This document shows, in pieces, positions 1 through 9,235 of a DNA stretch of 64,000 nucleotides. The translations under genes were made by a program, and so were the position numbers. The stretch's first letter is position 1; every line of letters starts with the position of its first letter. A model generated the notes under the pieces. It searched no databases and was not told the DNA's origin. It saw nothing but the letters and a program-made list of their open reading frames with translations. The DNA comes from Liolophura sinensis (lineage: Eukaryota; Mollusca; Polyplacophora; Chitonida; Chitonidae), in NCBI RefSeq assembly GCF_032854445.1, contig NC_088305.1, positions 4,195,152-4,259,151 of the forward strand, given 5' to 3'.

Positions 1-664
1 TTTGCTGAAAATGGTAAAGGAATATTTGTACAAGAAATTTGCCGCATACTGCAATTTGGATTTCATTAGCGGAAAATCATCGACTTGATCTGTAGACTTT
101 TAATGTTTTTATTATACACTTTGACAATTTTCCACTAAACCTGAAAACTTTATGTAAGAATACATGAACTATATCTCTTGATCGACCCCTTAACAATAAA
201 CAGTCACGGAAAGCATTCTTTTATAAGTAAATAAATTAACTGCTATCGACAAGAGTTAACAGTATTTCAGAACACGGAGCTGGCTTTAGGGTTCGAATCC
301 AGTTCATGTTTTATGAGTATTTTTTTTTTCACATTTTAACCCTTATTGCAGCAAGCAGACAATATTTAGTTTATAAATATGCCACAATCAACACAAGATG
401 TAATCTTGAACCCGGCATCGTTGTCGACGAGTGATGTAGGTACATCGGCCACGTTCATTGATAGAGGCAACAAAATATGGACAATCACAGTGAGAGCCTT
501 GGTATCTGAGAACCATTCTGACTTAAAAGAGCAGAAATCTCCCAAATAATTATAACATTCAAAAAATCCGATTTCTTCAAGGTTTCTCTTGATCGCATTT
601 ATGCTTAATTGACGACATTTATAAACGAGTAATGGTAGCTGAAACACAATATAAATAATAATAC
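1..664. other. no gene seen; short tRNA-like B-box fragment
   Basis: AT-rich sequence with no open frame I can support. At about 280-310 there is 'ggttcgaatcc' followed by 'agttcatg', which looks like the internal B box and early body of a tRNA-derived SINE, but no A box or tail can be matched around it, so it is probably a SINE scrap. Confidence 0.4.
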
Positions 665-910
665 GGGGGCCTCCGCGGCTCAGTTGATTAGCGCGCTAGC
701 TCAGCGTAATGACCCAGGGGCGGTCGCTGTGAGTTCAAGTCCAGCTCATGATGGGAAAGTGCTCGAGCAATATGCGGATGGTCGTGGGTTTCCCCCGGGT
801 TCTGCCCAGTTTCCACCCACCATAATGCAGGCCGCCGTCGTATAAGTGAAATATTCTTGAGTACGGCGTAAAACACCAAGTAAATCAAGTAAATAAATAA
901 ATAAATAATA
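665..910 (+). mobile_element. tRNA-derived SINE, family 1, near full length
   Basis: The head reads 'ggcctccgcggctcagttga' with a tRNA-like A box and 'gcgcgctagc', followed by a B-box-like 'gagttcaagtcc' at about 732-743. The body shares 'gggtttcccccgggttctgc' and the tail 'tgaaatattcttgagtacgg' with at least fifteen other segments of the window, and ends in AAATAAATAAATA. About 40 bp after the B box are missing compared with the copy at 28786. SINEs of this build are transcribed by RNA polymerase III and moved by a LINE; that is family knowledge, not something shown here. Confidence 0.85.
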
Positions 911-1264
911 ATAGGGGATCACAGCGTTCGCCTGACGCACAAGTTTTTGGACGAGAAGCTCTCCAGTGCACTGAGGTAACATTGTACAGTCCTCGACAGA
1001 TTCTAGGACACGTATCACCATCCATATTCACTGCCACATGTCAGCCATAAAACGGGGCTGTCTGATTTTTGTGCACAGGCAAATCGGGGATTTTCCGGAA
1101 TTCTGCATTCTCATTAGCTAATTACTAGTTTACAATCTGGTTACACTGAAAGAGGTAGACTTACAACATTAGCTTGTGTTTTTTTCTATCTTTAAAGTTT
1201 CTTGTAATTTCTTGTAAACACTCGCTAAAAATTAGTATTAAGGGAATACTGTATGAAAAAGTAT
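911..1264. other. no gene or repeat recognised
   Basis: I see no exon with plausible splice sites and no match to the repeat families in this window. Confidence 0.3.
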
Positions 1265-1602
1265 ACTGTATAATGGAGATGATACTTCGGGGTCGCTAGA
1301 TCCAGGTTCAATACTGGGTTGGGTCACAGAGACCTTAAAAGAGAAAGTTGTAGCTTCCTCGCTTGGCGTTCAGCATTAAGGGGAAGTGCAATGACTGGTC
1401 AACACGTATCAGTATAATGGCTCGGGTGGGGGGTTTACTTGCCTTCGGTAAGTCGCCTCAGTGAAGCAGCACTAGATAAAAAAGCGGTGGAAATCCATCC
1501 TGCAACAAGGAGGCACATTACATGCACTGTAAGGACCCCTTCGTCGTCACATGACTGAAAAATTGTTGAGTACGACGTTAAACCCCAATAACTCACTCAC
1601 TG
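1265..1602 (+). mobile_element. SINE, family 2 (CACTCACTC tail)
   Basis: It begins with a tRNA-like head containing the B-box-like 'ggttcaatac', then the shared body ('cttggcgttcagcat', 'tatcagtataatggctcggg', 'ttacttgccttcggta', 'cagtgaagcagcactagata', 'ccttcgtcgtcacatgactg') and the tail 'gttgagtacgacgttaaacc' ending in ACTCACTCAC. The same order of blocks recurs at 37170, 48010(-) and 48587(-), which defines it as a dispersed family separate from SINE family 1. Confidence 0.8.
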
Positions 1603-1639
1603 CCTGTAAATGATATAACTTTCTTTTACAGCATTTAGT

Positions 1640-1830
1640 TATTTATTTCGATGATGTTTTACGCCGCACTCAAAAATATTTCACCTATACGACCACGGCC
1701 AGCATTATGGTGGGAGGAAGCCTGGGAGAAACCCACGATAATCCGCAGATTGCTGGAAGACCTCCTCACATACGGTCGGAGAGGATCTTTTCCAGTATAA
1801 CTGATCTGGGCCTAACGTTTGAGGACCACT
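1640..1830 (-). mobile_element. SINE family 1, tail and body, divergent
   Basis: The reverse complement of the family 1 tail and body is visible: 'gttttacgccgcactcaaaa', 'tatttcacctatacgac', 'cattatggtgggagg', 'gaaacccacgataatccgca'. The tRNA-like head is not recognisable, so this is a truncated copy. Confidence 0.75.
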
Positions 1831-1922
1831 GACGAACCATGGAGAGCTCGATGCCAGCACGCGGTCTTCATGTTCAAAGGCTGTAATGTATGAGGGGCCA
1901 AGTTAACATTTAATTGAGAATT

Positions 1923-1986
1923 ATCGATATCGATAAATGAATTATCGATATCGATAAATAGCCATATTTATCGATATCGATAAATC
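1923..1986. repeat. array of ATCGATATCGAT palindromes, left cluster
   Basis: Three copies of the self-complementary unit TTATCGATATCGATAA lie within about 64 bp, spaced by short AT-rich linkers. Each holds TATCGATA, which in insects is the core DREF-binding element; whether that factor acts here is unknown. A matching but more degenerate cluster lies at 2723-2872. Confidence 0.8.
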
Positions 1987-2025
1987 AGGGCATTAGTCGC
2001 ATGATGAAATAACTCCCTTTTAACA

Positions 2026-2035
2026 TCTCGCGAGA
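2026..2035. promoter_or_regulatory. TCTCGCGAGA palindromic core-promoter motif
   Basis: A perfect TCTCGCGAGA lies 25 bp upstream of the ATG at 2061. In vertebrates this palindrome is a hallmark of TATA-less promoters and is bound by BANP. Here its position next to the TATCGATA array and just before an ATG ORF suggests a promoter, which is inference from motif and context only. Confidence 0.45.
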
Positions 2036-2060
2036 TTTGGCGTTGTTTGAATTAGTTCAA

Positions 2061-2273
2061 ATGGCGGGTGTTTCGGATGTGGAGAATGTTTTGCGTGTCC
2101 TTAACAGCACAATAACTCGAGTTGAAAGAACACTACAACAAAATATCGGTAAATTGGATAACTTAAACAATAGATTGTCCCAGGATTTATAAAACTTGAT
2201 ACGAATAAGCTCAGTGTTGTCAAAAGACACACTCCGCGATCTTCAAGGCGAGGTACAGGCCCGTACACATTGA
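2061..2273 (+). pseudogene. short coiled-coil ORF interrupted by an in-frame stop
   Basis: From ATG 2061 the frame reads MAGVSDVENVLRVLN and continues as a heptad-like, Leu/Ile/Val-rich sequence to TAA at 2190-2192, where a CAA to TAA change would explain the stop. The same frame then continues (NLIRISSVLSKDTLRDLQGE) to TGA at 2271-2273. A possible splice donor (GAG|GTACAG) is at about 2250. I do not recognise the family. It sits just after the TCTCGCGAGA motif and is bracketed by the two ATCGATATCGAT arrays. It may be a dead first exon or an ORF carried by an element; neither is certain. Confidence 0.35.
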
Positions 2274-2569
2274 CGATCTGCACCATTATAATCAAATGTA
2301 GGCATTACAGAAACGGCCGGCGTGGAGACTGACCTTACCCAGACCACGTAGAAGTAATACTAGTAAATCTAGGCCAGTCAGCACCATTGCGCCAATATAC
2401 ACCTTTCTCAACAAAACTTTACTGGTAAAGTACGTGTAGTCCTTCGGCTAATATAGTGTAAATTATCAGTTTCTGGTTTACCAAGCGAAAGAGAAATAAA
2501 CTGGAAGTGTGTTTTTAGCAGTAGAAAAGAATTTCCTCTTCGTGTAATTGTGTAATAATCCGTTGGTCG

Positions 2570-2624
2570 CATATGTAAATGTGAAATATTCTTGAGCAAA
2601 TAAATAAATAAATAAATAAATAAT
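2570..2624 (+). mobile_element. SINE family 1 tail fragment
   Basis: Only 'tgtgaaatattcttgagca' plus six AAAT units remains; the head and body are absent. Confidence 0.6.
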
Positions 2625-2722
2625 ATATCGATATCAGTTGAATCATAAATAAGCCCCTGTTTTATCTAGCGTAACAAAGTAGGGTGAGCAGTCATTTCCA
2701 TTAAAACTACACCGGAAACACT

Positions 2723-2872
2723 ATTTATCGATATCGCTAATTCATTATCGATAACGCTAATTCATTTATCAATATCGCCAATTCCTTTATCGATATCGAT
2801 AAATGGCACACAATTATCGATATCGATAAATGAATTACTGATATCAATCATCATTTCATCAATATTGATAAA
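2723..2872. repeat. array of ATCGATATCGAT palindromes, right cluster
   Basis: Six or more perfect or degenerate copies of TTATCGATATCGATAA and its variants (TATCGATATCGCTAA, TATCAATATCGCCAA, TATCGATAACGCTAA) alternate with TTCATT. The variants share the spacing of the left array at 1923-1986. Confidence 0.75.
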
Positions 2873-3803
2873 TATTTAAGGACTTTCCTGGTCAACAATC
2901 GCACAGCCAAATCCAAAGAAACGACGTATAACACAAATAAAGTACGAAAATAAAACATAACCATTGAACAAGTGATTGAGTAAACTCTGTATTTAAATCG
3001 TGTACCATGCAAGAATATCAGTTTTCGATAAGAAAATATGCATCTCAGTTGTGCTGTGATCGTCACACAACATAATTATTTGTCACACAAACATTTTGTA
3101 TATATACCCTACTATACCCTGACAGTGGATTGGGTTACTTCATGTGTTTAGTTCACTAGTTGCAGAGATAAGCCTAATGCGGAATGCAAATATTATTTGT
3201 CTCATTTATAACTGAATGCCGCTTTTAATATCTTAAAAGTCTTGTATTTACCTGGGTACAGAGCGTTAGCCCTGTGCAACGCTCAGAGCTGATTTATTTA
3301 TGACGGAAATGTCTGTTAACTTTTCACCCTTGCCTGAACTTCCGAAGCTTTTTGACAAATTTAACACAGGATTTCCTCGTTTTTAAAGACAGTCTAAATA
3401 AGCGTTTGATTGGCTGATTAAAAGAATACATTTTCTTTTAATCTGGGATTAAGGCAAAACCTGGACTTCATGTTATAAAAATAGTCGTATTACTTTAAGA
3501 CATGTTGAGTGCGTTTAGGGTAACAGAATTTGTGCAGAAATAAGTGAAATGCATTATATTCAGGAATGAATGAGGCCATTTACATGATATGATATGATTT
3601 GGCCTCAGGTAATAATATACACCACCACATACAAGAAACAAGAGAAAGCTCAGTTTATAAACGGAAGTCAATTGGCCAGAAGCTTGTGATTTGCAACAAG
3701 AGCTATGTCGGGGCATGTGTCAGGATTTGACACTCACGTTCAGAAATGGACTCCTCAAAACCTACACAGGGATGGGCCATATTTCATGGAGGTGAATTAG
3801 ATC
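2873..3803. other. no gene seen
   Basis: AT-rich, with no coding exon or shared repeat that I can support. Confidence 0.3.
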
Positions 3804-3845
3804 ACCACTTTGGATAACTGATATATATATCAGGAGGCCCTAGCT

Positions 3846-3918
<73 letters not shown>

Positions 3919-3980
3919 GGCTACATTTAGGCCTGTGTTTTTCTTTATTTATCAGTTCTTTATCAGTTATCCAAAGTGGT
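3804..3980. repeat. TA microsatellite inside a 20-bp perfect inverted repeat
   Basis: The arm 'accactttggataactgata' at 3804-3823 is the exact reverse complement of 3961-3980. Between the arms lies a pure (TA)n run at about 3849-3914. The right arm ends 4 bp from the Tc1-like element. This could be a small foldback MITE whose interior expanded, or a cruciform-prone microsatellite. Confidence 0.75.
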
Positions 3981-3984
3981 ATAA

Positions 3985-5502
3985 TATACTATCCAAAAAA
4001 AAGAAACGCATAGGTGTTTTGTTTTATTTTAAAATGAAATAAATACATTTTGTCTTCATTTCATGAGCAAAATGTGTTTTAATATTGTTAATAGTCACAG
4101 TTAGCACACATTTTATTCCTCAAAACATTTCTTGGTTGAAAATGTTGAGTTTGGAGGCCGTTTTTGGAAGAAGTAAAAAATACAGCACCACACTGCATCA
4201 CGTGCAGTCTTACACGTCGAACTTACTCATGGAAAGCATGCAGTGTGTGACTATAAAACCGCAACTTCGGGCCGGGAAATCGGCGTCTTTCAAGTGGTTG
4301 TTTTCAAGCTGATTCAGCATGCCACGTCTTGACACTGTCACAAGAAATATTGCCATTGGAAGACTTCAAGCTGGAGAGTCCCAATGGTCCATTTCTAGGC
4401 GTCTACACGTCAGCCAGAGCACGATTTCACGGCTTGCTGCCCGCTACAACAATACTGGGACAACAAATGACCGTCGGCGTTCAGGTCGACCACGTGTCAC
4501 TACAGCAGCCAAGATCGCTACATAAGGTCCTCCATTTGCTTGACCGTTGTGCTACAGCTGAAAGCACAGCAGCCAGCATACCGGGACTGAGGAGGGATAT
4601 CAGGTCAGACAGTGCGGAACAGGCTGAGGGAACATGGACTGAGAGCCAGGAGGCCCTATGTTGGGATCGTGCTGCGTCCTCACCATCGCGCCAATCGCCT
4701 CCGATGGTGTAATCTACGCAACTGGCGACGCATTTGGTTCAGTGATGAGTCCAGATTCCTATTGCAGAGACGTGATGGTAGAAACCGGGTTTACAGACGT
4801 GCTCACGAACGTTATGCCCCTAACTGCGTACGCCAAGTGGACAGATTTGGTGGAGGAGTGTGATGATGTGGGCAGCAATATCGTATACTGGTCGTACAAA
4901 TCTTGTCCACGTTCAGGGAAATCTTACGGCCGTACGCTACCGAGACACCATCCTGCACCCCACACCTCTTACCTGTCATTGACGTTCAGCGGGAGCTGTT
5001 CAGCAGGACAACGCCAGACCGCACATGGCACGTGTCACAAGGGACTTCCTCGCGAAAACAATGTAAATGTGCTACCCTGGCCGTCCCGTTCCCCGGATCT
5101 TAACCCAATTGAGCATCTGTGGGATGAACTTGATCGACGTCTTCGCCAACGTCAACCTCAACCCCAAACGCTTCGAGAGCAGGTTGCATGTTTGCAGGAG
5201 GAGTGGCAGAACATTCCCCAGGCCTCTATCCAGCGTCTCATCCAGTCCATGACAAGGCGTGTCAGAACTGTTATTCGTGCCCGTGGTGGTCACAACAGAT
5301 ACTGACATTCCACTCAAGTGGGAGACTCATTGTGAGTGTCTTACCTCAAGTTGATGGCCTTGTTGTCTAGATATTGACCCTTCCTTAATCTGTGTAAAAA
5401 AATATTTGCAGAATAGCAATTCTTATTTAGTTATGCATAATTGAAAAGACTGCATCGCCTCCGCAAAAAACCGGTTATGCGTTTCTTTTTTTGGATAGTA
5501 TA
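3985..5502 (+). mobile_element. Tc1/mariner-like transposon, decayed
   Basis: About 1.5 kb bounded by terminal inverted repeats: 3985-4012 (TATACTATCC, A8, GAAACGCATA) and 5476-5502 (its reverse complement with A7 instead of A8). The outermost TA on both sides fits the TA target preference of this superfamily. A single transposase-derived reading region lies between them on the plus strand. The well-kept ends with a frame-disrupted transposase suggest a non-autonomous relic. Confidence 0.9.
4319..5305 (+). pseudogene. Tc1-like transposase (DD34E type), multiple frameshifts
   Basis: The N-terminus (4319-4525) reads MPRLDTVTRNIAIGRLQAGE and has the paired HTH with SQSTISRLAARY and the linker RRRSGRPR, followed by a stop. 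The middle (from about 4612, another frame) carries WFSDESRF, which holds the first catalytic Asp. In a third frame near 5010-5060 QDNARPHMARVT holds the second Asp. The C-terminus (4658-5305 frame) has NNVNVLPWPSRSPDLNPIEH with the Glu, then HLWDELDRR and ends at RGGHNRY. Counting across the frame changes, 34 residues separate the second Asp from the Glu, hence DD34E. At least three frame changes make it non-functional. The family binds its own TIRs and catalyses cut-and-paste transposition. Confidence 0.9.
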
Positions 5503-5504
5503 TA

Positions 5505-6335
5505 TATATATTATCATCGACAACTTATATTCTAGCATGGTTCACTGCTTGAACACTGATTTCATCCTGACTAAAACATACCTTGCGTCTTCATTACTTC
5601 ATTGTACTTCGCCTGATTTTCTTTTCGTAGTTAATATGGTGTCTTAGTTCTTTAGCATTGTGTTACACGTGGTTTTGGGAATTGAAGTTGCGATTATTGA
5701 CCAGTCACGTTCACCTTGATTGACAGCCGGTATACGATTGTCTGTTTCCATGCATAAATTTAAAAAAATAAGTAATCTGGTGGAACCACGGCTTTCTCAG
5801 GGCATTATGTAGAAAACAACAGACGTGTTCGCATGATTTTGTATGGACAGCTTGCTCGTCGCATTTTCCCCTAAATGGGGAGCATCAAGCTGAACAGTTG
5901 AAATGTCGGCTCATGTTACAGTACAACTGTGGCTGCAGTTTGCTTCAGAGACCCGATTGAGGTAATGCAAATCCGCATTGGTCTTTCCCCAGTTCTGGTC
6001 CTTTTGCATGATTTTAATGTCATCGTGGGCTAAATGTGATGACAACACGGCATTATGAGTAATTCTAGACCAGTGACGTCCAATAAATTGCCATTAACAT
6101 CACAGTATTTTTTATTTACGTGTTATTCGGCTTAAGCCGCGATGATAGGGGCTGTGTAAATTGTGACTGTTAATGCACTTACATGAACAGTTAGAATAAA
6201 GCCCTGACTGAGGTAAATTGACAATAGACCTGGTTTCAGCGGTTATACATGTGACCATTTACCAGCAATCACACTGTCGTCACGGCTCTGGTTTTACTTC
6301 TCTATGCTGCAATTCTTCACCACGCACATGACCAA
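5505..6335 (+). repeat. dispersed repeat R, longest copy in the window
   Basis: Non-coding segment with blocks that recur elsewhere in the same order: 'tcgacaactta', 'tagcatggttcactgcttga', 'aacactgatttcat', 'gcgattattgacc', 'gattgacagccggtatacga', 'tgtctgtttcca', then 'aaatgtgatgacaacac', 'aacatcacagtatttttta', 'ggtaaattgac', 'catgtgaccatttacca' and 'cactgtcgtcacggctctgg' plus 'ttttacttctctatgctg'. Other copies are at about 6955, 19525, 28150, 32685, 42960-43640 (+) and 18785, 39720, 47225, 50425, 50985, 58790, 62610 (-). No ORF, terminal repeats or tail were recognised, so the class is open. Confidence 0.65.
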
Positions 6336-6954
6336 ACTACTGACGCCGAATGATAGAGAGCCCAGTTCAAACACACGACCTCACTGGTCAAAAACTTGCG
6401 ACCCCGGTGAGAGCAGAGCCTACATATATGTCACTACAAATCTCGGCTAATGTCCACATATCGCATTTAACACCTACACTTAAATGTGGACGAGCGCCAT
6501 GCATGTTGTGTATGAAGAATATCATGACAGTGTGTGATCCGCGATGATGTATCAACATCGAGTTGTCTGTCGTCAGACCGATCCCAGGCAACTGGTGATC
6601 TATTTATCATATACCTCTTTATTCATAGACAACGAAATCAACGAGAATGAAACTGCAAACTTACATATGCAACCATGGCGCTGAAGTACCTGATCATATC
6701 ACTGGTAAACCCACGAGCAAACATAGTTCGTAATGATTATTTACTTTTCTTTTGAAATTACTGCACGGATAGTGATTGCAGATATTAAAACTAATTGAAA
6801 CTTATTAGAAAATAATCCGAAATCTTTACTCGAGGATGCCTGACGAACAACCATAGTTTTAGACTATATCACCACTTTTTCGTTCGGTATCTCTGCGCTA
6901 CGCGGCATTCCCAGAATCAGTGCTGAAGTCACCGTCTAACACTAAACTAACACT
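6336..6954. other. no gene seen
   Basis: No exon or shared repeat that I can support. The ORF at 6350-6547 has no family resemblance and no splice context. Confidence 0.3.
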
Positions 6955-7425
6955 GGTACGCGATTTGAATATTGATTTCATTCAGTCGGGTAAACTATTC
7001 TTTGCCTCTTTCTAACATCGTTGACTGTTTCTCTTTGTATAAATGCGTTCTAATTTCATAACTTCGGTGCTTTCTTAATTCCTTCATGGTTTGTGATGAA
7101 CGCATTTATTCTCTGAGAGAAATTGTGTACAAAGTACACAAGATTTGTCAGACAGGTACACAATAATTATAACTGAAACTGCACAGGAACATCAATGTAT
7201 ACCTTGGGTACATCATCTTTATGTACCTACATATTTAACGTGTACCAAATTGTGTACTTGTGATACACATCTTGTTTACATCGCGGGCTACACAGACACA
7301 CGTGTACACATTTACCTTTTAGGAATATTACTATTATTGACACAGAACGTTCATTCTGGTTGACGTCTGGCATACACATACAAATGTCTATTTTGAGGCA
7401 AAGTTCGACATGATTGTTCATTGGG
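6955..7425 (+). repeat. dispersed repeat R, partial copy
   Basis: Blocks resembling the first half of repeat R are present at 6965-7110 ('attgatttcattcag', 'aaatgcgttctaatttcata') and again at 7335-7400 ('acacagaacgttcattctgg', 'ttgacgtctggcatac', 'caaatgtctatttt'). The stretch between them is unrelated and rich in GTACAC. Confidence 0.45.
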
Positions 7426-9129
7426 CTTTAAACACTAGTATCAGTAAGATTTTACCGAACCATCAATCTTTAGGAACACCAGAGATAATACCCAGTTCAG
7501 TCAAATTATACAAACACCATCTCAGTGCTTGTGTTGTTTTATTATTGAAGGATTGAGACACGACTAATCACACTTTTCAAGGTATGATGAAACATAAAAA
7601 AATCAGTTCTACAAATAATGCTTTACTTTGATTAACGAAAAATTCTAGGGGTAGGGCTTAAACGAAGGGTATTTGCTTGATTTATTTCGTTAATATAACT
7701 GTGTAACGCCATGCTGAAGAAGCTGTTCACGGTGTTCAGGTTTATGGGTGGTAGATACCAGGATAACCTGAGTAAACCACCGACACTTGGCGAGTATCTG
7801 ACAAACCGGACTTCACGAAGGAATTTAAAACTAATAATTGTACATCTGTTGAGTTTCGAGGAAGCAAAGGGTGTCGCCATGTGGCTTCACATTAAGAAAT
7901 GGTACAGCTATTTCTGTGTGAATTACATGATATAGCTGTTCCTTTCCGAATCAGACGGGCTTATTGTCCACACATATTGTCCTGGACGCCAAATCTCGAA
8001 AATGGCACACATTGCAATTATAGGTTATTGAATAAAAATAGGCTGATTCTTGCGTGACACCACAGCGTAAACGAGCTTGACGAATGGTGAAGATCTCAGC
8101 CAGGACATATCAGTTATTAAGCCTTGTGCTGTCATCTTTGTTGTTATGGCTGTTCGAGTTCGTTTTTCCGTTGTTCACTAAACGCCTAGGATATTTCGCA
8201 CACCTGGTGCCCAAAACCATGAAAGCATTAAACATCGTCCTTGTACTCAATGGTTCTGAACACTTAGAAGACGTCAAGGTTTAACGATGTTATCGATGAA
8301 CAGGGCACAAGATTGTTCCTGAAAGTAACACAAAGAACAAAATCAGAACAAACACATTCAAAAAAAAAAACACTGTTAATTTTCCTACCAGTTGGCACAA
8401 AAAGAAATAACCAATCTTCCAACAATCCTTCGGACTTAAGGTCTGATCTAGCCAGGAGCTTGACAAAAACTTAGATATTCAAAACATCAAAACAAGACAC
8501 CTCGTAAACTTTCAGACAATTGCTCCGGAAAACAGAAGCTGGATTCTAACTCGCGACCTTCCAGTTCAAAAGTTTAGAATGTTCCCTTTGACTCAAGGCT
8601 ACTCAAAGTGAGCTGTATCAGAAAATATTTTACTTTAATTATTTTTCTAGCTTTTGGTAATTTGTAGGATTTTTTAACGTGTTTTGCATTGTCGTCAATA
8701 CTTTCAATAAGACTACGGTATGCGGATTTACATTTGTCTTTGTGTATGTGGATATTTTTGTGATTAGCTAAGAAATATACTGTAAACCAGAACAGCATGA
8801 TGCTGATAATACTGTAAGAAGGATATATTAAAATACACCGATGGTACGACCACTGTCTAAAAGCTATTATTTCGTAATTATTATTATATAGTTATCTTCC
8901 CTTATTTAAATCTGGTTTTATTGAATTTTAACTCAGTTTTGTTGCAGTTTATAAACGACGTAAGTAGTAAGTGCACAAGAGCCGGGTGACTTAACATATG
9001 TGTGCACGGGTTAGGGTTCCTTTAATCCCACAGTGAGTGTTCTTAAGGCAATGTTAAAGGTTCTGATTTCCTCATGGCATTCGGTTAGTTTCCACAATAC
9101 CCATACACTTACATGAAATATATACTTAC
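7426..9129. other. 3' region of peroxidase A; last exon not identified
   Basis: The terminal exon of peroxidase A should lie here or further left on the minus strand, starting with one base to complete a codon and coding a C-terminus like NSRISCSLLKDLNLIHWKEQ of peroxidase B. I could not find it. One open minus-strand stretch (8574-8803) starts at a good acceptor (cttcttacag) in the right phase but reads as a Lys-rich tail unlike the family. Confidence 0.3.
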
Positions 9130-9235
9130 GTATTCTGATCTGGATTAAAAAACGCTCGTCTTTGTATTCTATCAAAATTGTATGTCTTGCACAGCAAATA
9201 AGCAATCGTCACTTTCTTGATCTCACGGAGTTGAA
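9130..9235 (-). CDS. Peroxidase A exon: QLREIKKVTIAYLLC segment
   Basis: 106 nt, acceptor cttttactttgtag, donor AATAC|GTAAGT, phase 1 to 2. It codes VQLREIKKVTIAYLLCKTYN then FDRIQRRAFFNPDQN, matching the family pattern qL.eIrk...a.llC.n.....iQ...F. It has the same length and phases as the matching exon of peroxidase B (62540-62435). Confidence 0.9.

Noticed and set aside
8574-8803. Alternative last exon of peroxidase A
   Set aside because: The acceptor and phase fit, but the Lys-rich 80-residue tail lacks the C......ldl..W ending seen in peroxidase B; kept only as a remote possibility.
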